From NCBI GenBank assembly GCA_013180625.2, contig SNVD02013169.1:496001-560000 (forward strand): a stretch of DNA of 64,000 nucleotides, read 5' to 3'. This document shows positions 35,200 to 48,204 of this stretch, piece after piece (the first letter of the stretch is position 1; every line of letters starts with the position of its first letter). A program made the position numbers and the translations under genes. This DNA is from Boswellia sacra. Its lineage: Eukaryota; Streptophyta; Magnoliopsida; Sapindales; Burseraceae. The notes below the pieces were generated by a model, which saw only the letters and a list, made by a program, of their open reading frames with translations, was not told where the DNA came from and did no database searches.

Positions 35200-36890
35200 G
35201 CAATATATATATGATCTTGTAGTAAAGCTAGCTAATAGTGGCAACACATTAATTCCAAATTCATACCACAGAATTAGTTTAACTTCTATAGCTTGTATGT
35301 TTGGGTTGTTAGAAGTTTGTTTCTTTGTATTAAGAGGTTCATTATTTTATTTTTTTGATTGTATTATAGGATCAATGTCATCATTGGATTAATAAATAGA
35401 AAAAGACTCCACTATAATTTTCAATTAATGTTATATCGGATTAGTAAAGCGATAATCTCCCTCTTACAATGTATGACGATATTTTGAGTTAAAGCTACTA
35501 GTAATGGGCATGAGCAATTTTAACAAATTAATCTTAAATTTCTACCATAGATTATTGATATGGTTTATTCTCTCAAGTTTATGTTAATGGATTGTTAAAA
35601 CTTATTTATCTATAATATGAGATACATTATTTAGGATCAGTCTACAGTACATTCACTATACTGATACATCTAGTTTTTTCAGTAAAAATGTTGTAAACGG
35701 GACCGTATAGTGTCAAAAACTGCTATTCCTGTAGAGCTACAGTAACATCTGTATCCGTCCTTCACTTGTATTGTAGCTGTTCCCCGTTATTTTACTAGTT
35801 CGATAATATTATCAAATTATGTGTAATCATTTGATTGTTGAATAAAAGAAAAGTATGCAACATCGTTTTCGTCTAGTCAAGATTTTATATATATGTGTCA
35901 AATTCCATTATCGGACTAGTATGGTAGCAATGTCTTTCTAACATTATATCATTACATTGGCTTAATTGGTATAAAAATGTGCTTGTCATTTTCATTGGAG
36001 TAAGTGCCCCTACTTCAATTTGATCAACCCAAACTCTGTTCCTATTTATCATAACGAGATAACAATAGGATTTAGAAACCTATGATATTAGCATAACTAT
36101 TCCAATATAATCATTTTAGTGATAAATTAAATAAAAAGGTGTATTAAATCATTTTTTGTCAAGTCAACAATTTATGCAATTCAAACAACATTGTTGGACT
36201 AGTAAGGCAGCATTCTTCTAACAATATATCATTGCATTGGTTTAATCAATGTAACATGTGTTTTTCATTTTCATTATTTTAGCAAGTACCTTCGATGTAG
36301 TCAACCCAAACTACATGCCACTTTAAAAGGGTTTACAATTAAAATTTTGAACTCGAAGTATAACATATTTAATAGTTCAATTACATTATGAGATTAGTAT
36401 AATCATCAAAGTGATGAATTGAAAAAATTATTTTTCTTTAGTCAACAATTTACGTTAGACCAAATAATGTTGTTAGAAAATAAGCTAGCATTATCTTTCT
36501 ACCAATATATCATTACATTGGTTTAAATGGTGTAACATGTGCCTGTCATTTTCGTTGTAGCAAGAACCTTTTATTATATTTTGTCCACCCAAACTTTATT
36601 TCGCTTTAACATAAAGAGGATTAATTTACTATTCGAATTTAGAACCCTTATTTTAACATATCTATTAATTCGATAACATTATCATGCCACTATGATCATT
36701 GAATTGATGAATATAAAAAATGTGTACAATACCACATCTTGTCAAGTCAATAATTTATATAGAAGAAAAAAACACTTTTGCATGATAAGTTTGAAATCTA
36801 TGTCCAACAGTATATCATTACTTTAATTAATTATCATAAAATGTGATTTTCATTTTAATTGTAGCAACAAGCCCAAACTCTATTCCACGC
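35200..36890. repeat. diverged tandem array, period about 280 bp
   Basis: The phrase TATATCATT followed by a TTGG-TTAA-rich segment and TCATTTTCATT recurs at about 35945, 36225, 36505 and 36811 (spacing 280, 280, 306). Each is followed by AACCCAAACT-like and GATAA/ATTAT-like blocks in the same order. An earlier pair of related blocks, about 35219-35370 and 35490-35640, shares AGTAAAGCTA-, CATACCA- and GGATCA-type phrases with a similar offset. Units are AT-rich, non-coding and strongly diverged, so the array is old. Confidence 0.7.
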
Positions 36891-36899
36891 CGGATAATT

Positions 36900-38252
36900 T
36901 TAGGTATACAACTTAGTTGTATAACTTAATTTATACAATCTGATATGACACAAATTTATTAGGTGGGTGAAAATGAAAAATAAACTAAAAAAATTTTATC
37001 AAATAAAGTGCGACTCACCCATCCAATAATTTTGTATTAAATCAAGTTTTATAGGTTAACTTATATAATTTGTTTGTATACCTATCATTACTTATTCCAA
37101 GCCATGCCCTTGTTTAATTTGGACAATATCATTGCTCTTAGAGAAACAATAACTATATATGAAACCAAAGCAATTGAAATTGTTTTCAAAATTTGGTCCA
37201 TCATATTTAGTGAGGTTGATTAATGATAAAATTTCCCTAATGTTTTGCGGTAATTTAATTTCTAATAATTATTCTTGTTGAAATAATTTATCATTAGAAA
37301 ATTAATTTACTTAATTAATGAATACATATAATCACATCGTTTTGTTCTTATAGGAGTTAAATATAAAGAAAAAGGTAAATGAAAAATTCCTCTATTATCA
37401 AATGAAGTTTCTCTGTAGATATAAAAATTACCCATATAAAAATTACTAATAACAAGTATATCAACAACATATTCCAAACTCTATTATGTTATAAATCTTC
37501 ATTATCTTTACTTTTACAAAAAAAATTAACTATAAAATGAAATATCTGCTAGTTAAAAAAATCTATTGATGTAATTTTATTTTTATCAATAGAAGGAGAA
37601 CCGATTGCCGGTTAGAAGATTGGATTGGAAGGGGTGGCACGCAAAAAAGTCCCACAAGTAACAAGTCACCGATTACTGCTTCAAGTATTGATTTGGTCAC
37701 CCGTTATCCACCCAAGTAGCTCACCCACAGCTTGCAATTGCATGCCAACATTTGATTAGACTTGACAGCCAGCCACCTCACCAAAAAGCTAAAACAACGT
37801 AACACACTACTTGAATTACTTGACCTAGTTAGACTATTTATTAAGAATTAAAAAAAGAATATTATGATTATTTAAACGAATAAGATTACTTATTTGTTTA
37901 ATAAGATATAAGAAAATACTACCCATTTACTTTTTTAGATTATTGTGTCACCAAAGGAGCTTACATATAACAACTGAAAAATACTTATCAGTTTATCATA
38001 TATGAAATATGATTATAATATCTAAATTGTTTAATAGTCAATTTAATTTTAAAATAATCTGTCTAACTAACCCAATTATTAAAAATAAACCCATTAAAAT
38101 CCCGTCATGTTGATAGGTCCTACGAAAAATTATGAACCCAACAAATACGAAGATTAAGATAAACAAAGGGCCAAAATGAAAAGAGGAAAACACTGATTTA
38201 GATTATCTTAAACCGCGATACACGGAATCATCTCCCATCTAACGGAGTTCGC
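36900..38252. other. gene-free AT-rich spacer before the BIG BROTHER gene
   Basis: Nothing is recognised; composition is AT-rich with no extended open frame. Confidence 0.4.
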
Positions 38253-38269
38253 GTGTCCCTGAAACCACT

Positions 38270-39484
38270 GCATAAAGCGCCACACTCCTCCGTCTCCCTT
38301 TCCCCTCTCGCTCTCCCTCCCCCCTCACACACGGTAAAGAAACATATCAATCCTCCTCTCAATTTAAAAAATAAAAAAATAAAAAATAAAAAAAAGAAGG
38401 AAAGAAAGAGAGATAGAGAGAGCAGCCATTATGTTCGAAAAGCAAGCCAATCTCATGACACAGAAAGCGATCAATGTCGGTTCTTATCTCTGTGTCTTTA
38501 CTATTTTCCAAAGAGTCTTTCTCTCTCTCTCTCTTTTTCTTTTTTATTTTATTAATTTCTGCTTGATTCCCTGTATAAATAATACATAATAATCATATTC
38601 ATATTTGCATTTTTTGATTTTGTTGATCCATTGTCAGTTCTCTTCTCTTTCATTCTCCGCATTTTTCTTGTCATAATTCCTCGCTGTTAAGAGGAGTAGG
38701 CTTAGGAGTATGGAGATCAAGTTCTTGTTGTAATGAGGTACTTCGACTTTTCTTTTTCCGTTTGTTTCCTGGGAAAATTTCTGGATTCTGCCGTCTCTGA
38801 CGCCTAGATGTGCAAAACTCAGCTTAACTATCTTTAATTGTTTTGTTTGTTTGCTTTTTTTATTTTCTTGTTTCCTTTTCTTAATGTTACATTTTTCTCT
38901 GCGGCAACCGAGCGGAATAACTGTTTCCTGCTCAGCTTAACTAGATCAAATTTGAGTGCTTTGCTTGATTTGTTTTTCTTGCATTTTCTCGGCAGCCAAA
39001 CATGAGATAAGGTTTCTTTTGTTGTTGATTCTAAAATGTGTAGAGCTCCGCAAAAGTGAATCAAAATTTTAGTGTTTTGTTGAATTTCTTTCTCTTTTTC
39101 TTTTTTTTTTGCCTGCATTTTCTGGTAAACCAAACGAAGAAGAACTTGGTGTGAATTGATGGAAATCTTCTGAGATTTGTTTAACTTGATAAACTTTTGT
39201 AATTTTGTGAAGCTGTGATGTTGCAATTTTAATGTTGAAGCACAATGGCTGAGTTTCTTAACTTCGTTTTCGTTTGTTGTTTATTTGCTTTTGCAGGTTG
39301 GAAACTCGTTCAAGTATAGTTCTTTTATGTGCGAGTTTGTCTTTTGAGTGAATCTTCTCAACTTCTAAATTTGTGAAGGATCAGGTTTCTACATTCAATA
39401 TTTTGCTTTCTTTGTACCTTCGATGTATTTCTTCTTTTTTCTCATACTTATTTTTATTATCTTTTCGTTTAATTTGTCTTACAG
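38270..39484 (+). other. 5' leader of the BIG BROTHER-like gene with two likely introns
   Basis: Pyrimidine-rich and GA-rich sequence at 38270-38440 and a CT run near 38518-38534 mark the leader. TAATGAG|GTACTT at 38738 and TTTTGCAG at 39297 bracket a first intron; GATCAG|GTTTCT near 39385 and TTACAG at 39484 bracket a second. Both are in the 5' UTR and are inferred from splice sites. Confidence 0.5.
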
Positions 39485-39499
39485 AACAGTGGTTTGGAA

Positions 39500-42400
39500 A
39501 TGAGTTGGAATCCGCATGTTGAGGTGCACTACTATAACACCAGTTACCCTTATAACAGTGCTGGAAGTTTTATGGAATACTTTGAGGGGCTTACATACGA
39601 ACATGTGAACTTTATTTTTGATGGCGCTTCGCATGTTCAGGTACCTACTATAAAATTTTTGCTTGAATGTGGTTTCACAATAAAGATTCTACAGTTTTAT
39701 ATGTGTCAGTGGTAAACAGATCCATCTGCAGATTGGTGGTGTTAATAGATATTTGTTATCTGATTCTTATCTTTCTGTTGTGTTTGCTTTATGTAGCTAT
39801 GGAGGAAAGCGTGATTTTGTGTATTGGTCATATACCCTTCCATTTGCCTATTGTGTCTATTTGATGCATGTGATACATAAATACATGATAGATATGTTGG
39901 AAAGACCATTACTGTAGTTATGAATTATTTTATCTAGTAGATATTATTCATCTCTTTTGTGCAGGAAAGTGTTTACCCATCAATGAATACAAGTTTCTAT
40001 AAGTTTGGGTTATCTGACTCTGGAAGTACTTCATATTACAATTACGATCACGCTTACGAGGTCAATTATCATGAACCACGAAATGATGAGTATAGGAGGA
40101 TTGCAGAGAACTCTTCAACAATGAATAATGAGCGGACTGCAGGTGTAAATACAACAAGGGAAAGGAACACAAATACTACTACGCGGGAGAATTCTGTAGA
40201 ATGTAAGTTGTGAGCTTTGTTTTGGTGTTGTGTTTTAAAATGGATATGTTATAATCTGTTTGCTTGTGCCTGTATTTGTAGGCATTGGGGCCTGTTAATG
40301 TGTTAATGATTACTTTTTTTGAATGATGATGCTTAGTTTTCATATAAATTGTATATATCGAAAGTCAAAAGGTATTAATGAAGTGTATTGTATCATTGGA
40401 TGAGATAGTCTCTGTGAACTGCTTTTTCTTTTTGGATAGAAATTGCCAGTTCTTTTTATGCCATACAAAGAAAAGAATTTTTAAGTTCTGTGTGGAAGAA
40501 ATGAAAGATAAAGAAATGAGGGTCCATTCATGATTTACAAGCATATCATGGATGTCTTTATGATTTAAAAAAAAAAAATCCCTGAAAGAATGGAGAGAAA
40601 AAGTAAGGCTACCTAATGGCTGTTGCTTATAGTTTCTCTATTTACACTGGGCTGCAATGTTAACTAATTTCTGTTCTCTTTCATACCCTGTGTATCAATG
40701 TGTCCGTGGAAGAAAGCTTTTCTAGCTAAGAGGGAAAACCTTAAACTATGCCTATCTCTAACTAATAATGCTTCAATGGCCGTTAACCATGCAGCTGATT
40801 GCCATAGAAATTGAAGAGTACATAAAGCTACTCCAGTTATATGAGCTTTTTCACATTTAAAATCTTGTTTATCAAAAGAAGAAAAGTTACATATTTTGAA
40901 TCTTGTGCTCTGACTAATTTATTTTATGTTGATTTCTCTCATTCAAAACTGGTTTTCCTTTTTATATATAGTGCTTAAAATATAGATGACAAATTTAATA
41001 AATATTGCATTTTCAAGTTTGGGTGCATTGATTTGTTGTGCCTTTCCTTTCATTGATGATCTTTATTTTCCATTTCTCTAACGAAAAACAGCTTGAGTGG
41101 TTAAAGGAAATTTGTTTATCGAATTGCATTTTTTTTGGTGGATTAAGGTTTTTTGTATTTGAGTTTAAGTCGGTTGTATCCCTAGTGATACATGATGTAG
41201 ATAAATACTTATTTGGATGTAGACACTTTTTCTCACTTTTAACTACCTTCACTTTTCAGGTCCACGGAGACATCAAACCACTCAAGAATATCAGGTATAT
41301 AACTTGTTTATTGTCCACTGCAGATTACTTAGTGGTTGTGTGAAGTAAACTTATGGAAGTCTAAGAGTTTTTCATTTGGTGGTGCTTGAATTGTTTGATT
41401 CTTTGGCTTGAAAATGACAATTTGTACTACCATATGATTTTGTTGACATAAACGAGCTTGACTATTTGAATACACTTCTAGCTATCTTTTTCTTTTCTTC
41501 TCTCTCTCTTTTGACCCAACAGTCTATTGACCTTTTATCTGTTCATTGAGCTCTAAACTGGGGACTATTTTCAGATCTTTACAAGCTTGGTAGGTGGTAA
41601 ACTTGTGATATATACATATCCCAAGGGGTTTGAACCGTCGACCTCATCCTTGAGTTACTGTTTAAGCAAGTTTGAATTTTACCTTCCTAGGAGTAGACTT
41701 TTAATTGTGCCTAGTCTCAAGGATATCCTTGTGTCTTAGTTGTCTTCTGTGTCAATAATTATCAATATCAGATTAGATAGTAAAATTTATAGATATCTCG
41801 TTGAAGCCTCAGCTTCTTTTCTATTGGTCTGTGATGTACATTCCAAAAATACTCAATGATTTTTTTTTTATCTGATATTTTTTTATGAAGATTAGTTAAA
41901 CCTAGTTATACACACTTAATTATAGTTTATTATATAATCTTCAAAAGGATACTTATTTGGTTAGCTCTCTCATAATGGGAATGGAGAGTTGGGGATCAAT
42001 TTCATTCCCACCAACTTTGAAGGAGAATCAATGTAATTTGCTATGCTTTGTTTTTTCTTTTTTGTTTGTTTTTTCATGAAGAGGGATGGGATGGGCGTGT
42101 AATTAGTGAAGAGAAATGATAGTTTGTAGTAGATCTCAAAAGAGATAAATTAATCATTTAAGTTCTCTGTCATCTTTGCAGGTTTGGCAAGACAATGTTG
42201 ATCCTGACAACATGACTTATGAGGTTAGAGCCTAAAATTCTTTTATTTCTTGCATAGTGGGCTCTTGCTTGTATACCAATTTCAGATTAAATTTCTTTTC
42301 TTATGATTATGGTAAACACATTCATAGTTTTAACTGTTTGGTGGTTGTTGCTCTAAAGTGAAGAATCATCTTTCTTGCACAGAGCACATCTTTAATATTC

Positions 42401-43584
42401 CCAATTGCATTATAGCTAGAACAGTGTAATATTAGTCCAGTCTATCATTCAAGCTTAGCTCTGCAAGCTGGACCCACTTATCCCTTGCTTGAAGCTCTAT
42501 TGGTCGTGTTGGCCAGGCAATTATAGTCCCTGGGTTTTTCAGGAGATTGTTGCTTAACTAAACGCGTCCTAAATACTACTAGTCAGAATCCATGGCTCCT
42601 TTAAAAAATAGGACAAATTTTATGGACGGGGCGGTACATAAAATTTTAGAAAAGCCCAAGTTTATTTTTAGTTATTGGAAACCTCCCTGCCATAAATTAA
42701 CTGACCAACTAAGTTATTTAGAAAAGCAATTGCTATTTTACGCTTTTAAATAACTATTCAATTTTTAAAAATTTTATATTTATTTATTTATTTTCTTTCT
42801 TCTTTCCATCTCTGTTCACTCTCCTTCATTCTCTTTCGTTCACTTTCTTGGAAAATCCTAACTCAATCAATAACTCAATTTTTTTAGTTTTCTCCCTGTT
42901 TCATAATTCTCTGGGAAAGCCTTCCACCGCCCAAATTTGGAATTTCAATCTTGTCAGAAACCCACCACTCCATCAGCCAGTTCCCACCACTGGGCACTGT
43001 GCTGGCCCAATGTTGGGACTAGTGACCATATTGAACAAGAGCATGATGGATTTTCATGCCTTTTAATCAATATCAAGAAGAAAGATGGCAAGAGTTATTG
43101 CTGCAAGGCCAAACAAACCAAGACTCTCTTCCAATCAACTTATAGAAATGTGTAACTGCATGAGAATGTATGTTTTAGAAGATATGCCTTTGAAGCCAAA
43201 AGAAGTTGCTTTGAGTTCATCACTGGCAACATGTCTGACTAGGAGAGATTTAACTTAATGAATGGTTAATAAAGTAGCTGTTTGACTACGACGCTAGTGT
43301 TTATTCCAATTATGTAACCCTTGCAAGTATGTGGTGGTGTGGTGTGTTCTTGGTTGCTTAATGGGAGCTTTCTTTGTGACAATGGGTAATTTTGTTTCTT
43401 TGAGGGAGAGGGATCTTGGACATGTGGGTGAGGGATTAGCAAGCGAAAGAGCGAAGAAAGGTGAGGATCTCAATAGTAAGTTAAGATTGGGCTACTTTAG
43501 TGACATTGTATATCCATGGGATGGGTTTGAAATTCATGTGATTTTCTTCACTGGTAGTTCTGGGTTGAAACACATAGAAGAGGA

Positions 43585-43628
<44 letters not shown>

Positions 43629-46025
43629 CGGGGGGGTGGAAGCGGGGTGGGTGTGGTGTGGGTGTGGTGGGGTGTGGAGGAGGAGGAGAGGAGGAGGAAG
43701 GGGAAGAAGTAGATAGAGTGAGTGTGGAGAAATTAAAAGAAAATAAATATTTGTTTCAATGAATAATTAATTTAAGACTATAATACCCTTGAAATGTTAA
43801 TTTTAACTGTGTTGACATAATTGGCAAGGCAATTTATTAGTTAAAAATAATCTTGGTTAACAGATGCATATGAGGAATGCTTCATTATCTTACTATTCTC
43901 ATTTCTAACACCTTATTGAGCTCGTGGAGATGATTGTATGTGTTAAATAGTATAGTAGAGTTTTGGCCGTTGATCATATCCATTGTCACTTAAATATGCT
44001 GATTTGTCTATACTGATTTTGGTCGGGAGATGTTAATTTTATGTTATATATCTGTGTGTTAGAGTGGAAATCTTCAAGTTTTAAATATTTCTTCCTTATT
44101 GTAATGTGAGATTTTTAGTGAAATTTATTCCTCCAGTTGTTGATATATGAACATCTGAAAACTTCAGAAGATGATTATTGAAAACCTTTCTCATTTGAAT
44201 TTTGTTTGTTACTTTATTTGTTTACCTTTAATTGTTTTTCTCTGTTGATTATTATTGACTAAATCTATCCTATTCAGGAATTACTTGAGCTAGGTGAGGC
44301 AGTTGGAACTCAAAGTCGAGGTCTTTCCCAAGAACTGATAGCAGCACTTCCAATCTCAAAATATAAGTGTGGGTTCTTTGCAAGGAAAAAATCTAGACAT
44401 GAGAGGTATTATTGGGTTTATTCACTGTTTTTTTTTTCTTTCAATTTTAATAGCATTCTTTTTTACCTTTATCAACTGTCTTTGTGATTGTCTTGTTCAA
44501 TGTTTGAAATGCAGAATTCTTTACATTCAATGGTCTAGTTACTATGCAGTTCTTTACTCCACATGTTAGTCTATCACAATCTTGTCTGTGGCTCTCATAT
44601 TACAATTGAGATCTAGATTCTATAGCAATTAAGACTGATCAATTAAATCATGCTTTGTTATATGCCTTTTGGGTCGCATATAGGAGCTGTACATGTTTGT
44701 TAAACCATCGGCAAATGGGAAACAAGGTTTGGAATTAACCTGTTTAATTTGCTAGCAAAAAATACTCTTGTATTGAACATTGAGAAGCTTGTAGAATGAT
44801 GGAACTCAAAGAAGAGAAAGATGAAAGAGAGAGTTAAAAGATCACCTAGACCCCTAAATGTTTGGCTAAAATTAACTAGGAAATTCTGAGAATATCCCTT
44901 ACCTTTTGGAAGTTGACTTTGATTGAAGACAAAATGATTGTGATTAGTATTCAAAACAAAGGGATATCCTTGGAATTTCACCAATCAATACAAGTCAGAG
45001 ATTACACTGTGAGCTTACCCTAACAGTGGGGGTGGTGTTAACAGTTTTGAAATCAATTAGAGTTGTTGTTAATAGCCTGATTCTCTGGGTTGAGTCCAGG
45101 TGATAGTTGACCATTTATCTGTAATTGGTTATCAGGAATTTCAAGATGAGAGATTTTCCTGTGCAGATGTCTAACTATAAAGGCCTAATTGATCATTGTC
45201 GATTCTGGTATTAAATATAGTGTTTTAATAAATTTCCCAGGCCCAACTTTGTCTTAACAACCATACTTGTCTGCATTTCTCTGACCATGGACTGATCTTT
45301 TTCTTTATTTTCTCTATATGTTTCTGAATTGTGGGTGCCAAGAAGGGGTGGACTTAAGCTTTGCCATAAATTTCTCTCTTTTCTGGTTTTAAGCACACTA
45401 GACTGGCATAGTGTAGCATGATCACTAACACAAGTCTTCGGTTTGAACATTTGATTATCTTGTGGTTACCATGCAACACAGTTTTAGATCTCTTAACAAA
45501 TAAAAATATGAAAACCTAGTCGGGTTCACACTTGCATGGTTATCTACTAAGTATGTCAAAATTGCAGTGGTTTTTTGTGCTAATTATGTCCCCAGTGCAT
45601 GTTCAACTAGGCACAAGTTGGTGTTGGTTGGTTGCCTCAAACATTGAGGCCTTCCATAAAATATGAATCTTATCTTCATTGACCAAGTTTTCTGTCTTTT
45701 GTTTCTTTGCCAATGAGTCTGACCTGCTGTCTCATTTTGGAAATAGATGTGTAATCTGCCAGATGGAGTATAAACGCGGTGACAGGCGCATCACTCTACC
45801 ATGCAAACATGTCTATCATGCTGGATGCGGATCCAGATGGCTTAGCATCAACAAGGTAAGGGAGTTGACAGTTTCAAGCAGAATTTAGAAAGAAACATTT
45901 TTATTTATTGTCTTGCTTGTCTTAGAAGTGGCTGACTTATTATTTATTTATTTTTTCCTTTTTTGTTTCTTCAGGCTTGCCCTATATGTTACACTGAGGT
46001 GTTTGGTGATTTGTCAAAACGTTAG
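39500..46025 (+). CDS. BB: RING-H2 E3 ubiquitin ligase, BIG BROTHER type
   Basis: Seven coding exons join with correct phase: 39500-39640, 39965-40202, 41260-41294, 42182-42223, 44278-44405, 45747-45855, 45975-46025, giving 247 aa (Arabidopsis BB is almost the same length). The start is the ATG at 39500; the upstream in-frame codons lack ATG. The N-terminus has a Tyr-rich low-complexity part; the middle has the family phrases DPDNMTYEELLELGEAVGT and SRGLSQELI. The RING-H2 ligands are C196, C199, C214, H216, H219, C222, C233 and C236, with the usual Trp226 and Pro234. BIG BROTHER limits organ size by ubiquitinating growth regulators. The 2-kb intron before exon 5 contains a GA microsatellite, a G-rich tract and a short ORF. 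Orthology is inferred from whole-length similarity. Confidence 0.92.
43085..43258 (+). CDS. 57-codon ORF inside a BIG BROTHER intron, unrecognised
   Basis: An ATG-started ORF (begins MARVIAARPNKPRL, ends LTRRDLT) lies in the intron 42224-44277. Its composition is unlike the flanking AT-rich intron: it has balanced charges and phrases such as LEDMPLKPKEVALSSS that look protein-like. I recognise no family. It could be a captured exon, a nested gene fragment or chance. Confidence 0.3.
   Translation: MARVIAARPNKPRLSSNQLIEMCNCMRMYVLEDMPLKPKEVALSSSLATCLTRRDLT
43588..43625 (+). repeat. GA microsatellite
   Basis: About 19 GA units in the BIG BROTHER intron, directly followed by a G-rich tract. Confidence 0.9.
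43630..43651 (+). other. G-rich tract with G-quadruplex potential
   Basis: Seven G, then four G and three G follow with spacers of seven and one bases; splitting the first run gives four G-triplets with short loops. It lies on the transcribed-sense strand, so the intron RNA would share it. More G-pairs and triplets continue to about 43710. Structure formation is inference. Confidence 0.5.
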
Positions 46026-47935
46026 GAAATAATCGCCAATGAACATAAAGAGGATAACTATCACATGTTTTTCTTTAAATCTCAAGTCTGCCTATCATTC
46101 CTTCACACAGAGATGCTTGTTTAGTTTTTCTTTCAACGTAGAAGTGAATTGGTATTAGCCTTTGCAATAAATGAAGAGCAATGTACTTCCTTCAAGGTGA
46201 ATATGCCTTTAGAGGCTCAAAGATTGTATAGGGTTTCATGGTTTAACCATTTAATTTTCCACTCTTCCACTTCTCTTTTCTGTTTCTGTTGTTCTGCTTT
46301 ATCTTGAAACCTTTTATAACTCAAGTTGCGGTTGCAAATTCATAGATGCTCCAACTGCAATCTTTTTACATGGTCAAAGTTAATCTGAAAGGAAATTTTG
46401 TATGCTTTGTACAACATGACTCATGAATTGTACTACTTAGTACTTTATTTGACCAATTTTGCATATGATTGATATTCTCTTACTTTCATTCTAACAGATC
46501 TGATGTCAAGTGGTGACTTGTTCTGATAAATAAATTTAGGTCAACACGTTTTGCTGTTCTGAATTATTGGAATGGTCACTTTTGCCGATTTGTCGAGTAA
46601 ATTTTGGTATTGTTATCGTTGCAATTGTTTTTGTTGCTAATTTCAGATTTGAATGTAGGACTTAATTTTATTTAGTTTTTCCCACTTTTAATTACATGTG
46701 TAACTGGCAATCAATACTCAAAGATGCCTGATTTAAAAAGTTAGGTTCGAAGTAATTTAGCAGTTGTTTTGATTAATTTCTTTCAGTCTTATCTTCCATA
46801 GATGCGCAGAGAGAATGCAGAGTTGGGGGAAAATACTCTCATTTTTGGAGTTTCCTTTTATATTTCTTCCCCAGAAGGAAAAAGAGTTTAATGAAGGTCG
46901 ACGATTGATTGTTTCCAGTATTTAACGTATAACTTTTAACATTGAAGTGATAATTTAAAATATTTAAGAAATCAATTGTTTAATTTATATAGATTATTAA
47001 TTATTAATTTCGTAAATGCCATGTTTGAAAGCCGTAAGCTATATAGATGTATCAATTATTAATTTTTTAAAAGATTATAATTAGTTAGAAGATTGTTATC
47101 ATATCTGTAATGTTACCATCCTTGCCACATTGTTGAATTAACATTACCTACCCAGAGCTAAGAACACTTCAAATAAATAGTAGTGATATTGTATCCTGAA
47201 TTGTCCAAATAAGTTTGCGGGACAGCGAAATTAATATACAAGTTAATGTTAGATTAGTGTTATTTATAAGCATAAATAAATGAAATATTTATTTTATTTA
47301 AAATCCTAACAAAGATTCGATGTAATAAATTCTTAAGAGATATCTGAATCTAGTCTACAATGCCGGCTCCGTTTAAGTCTAACAAGAAACAATCATATAA
47401 TCTAAAAAACTGGCCAAGTTGATTAATAGGTTTAACAGCCATGTTATGCCAAAATCAGAACTCTCCGAAAGTAAACGATCTAGTCTCCCTACAAAAAAAA
47501 TCTTAACACTGCAAAATCTTGATACTCTCAGTGGACGAATTAGTCTTACGCTTTGTCCCTTCTTGCTCTTTTGAGGCTGCTTTTGCCTTTTCCTACCTGT
47601 TTATTTTTATCACCGACTGCTGTGATTTGACGATACTCTAAAACATTTCATTATTATAAACTTTGTGATGAGAAAATTCGTACCTAACACGCTCTTTGAA
47701 ACAGTGGTATCAACCACTTGCATGAGAATAAGTGAGATATAGCTGATTTCTTTTATATATTTTCCGATCAACCTTTCAATTTTGACTTTGCAAAGAATAT
47801 CCTAGTTTTCTATCACTGCAAAGCCCTGTTCGTTTGCAAAGCGCTTTCAGGCTGAATATTAAAGTACTTCCTTCCAGCACATCCTGTAACAACTCTATCT
47901 TTGACATGTTCATGGGTTATATGAACAAAAAAGAG
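46026..47935. other. BIG BROTHER 3' UTR and gene-free spacer
   Basis: 3' UTR-like sequence runs to roughly 46.5 kb. Nothing else is recognised. Confidence 0.4.
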
Positions 47936-47940
47936 ATTTT

Positions 47941-48114
47941 TAGTGGGAAACCACATATCATTGGTTGAAAGAACCAAAATAAATAAAAACAAGAATGTGA
48001 GGTATCATGACAATGTGAGAATTATACACAATTTATAAGATTTTAATCCAGGCTGTTTTATGGAATTAAACAAATAAATCTATGTCATCAATCATTGAAA
48101 ACATCACTATATAA
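47941..48114 (+). promoter_or_regulatory. extensin promoter: conserved GGGAAACCA block and TATA box (gene 1)
   Basis: TAGTGGGAAACCA at 47941-47953 and TATATAA at 48108-48114 (97 bases before ATG). The same block and a matching CACTATATAAGGAGTAGCAA-type core promoter precede the other two extensins in the cluster. Confidence 0.65.
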
Positions 48115-48204
48115 GGAGTAGCAAACGAGCTTGTTATCATCATCCATTTCACAGTAGTTCTAGGACTGCCTAATCTTCTAGCCATAGGGGTTCAACTGCA
48201 GGAA

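Noticed and set aside
43331..43762. 143-codon open frame in the BIG BROTHER intron
   Set aside because: Its second half is only the translated GA microsatellite and G-rich tract. No ATG context or family resemblance was found.
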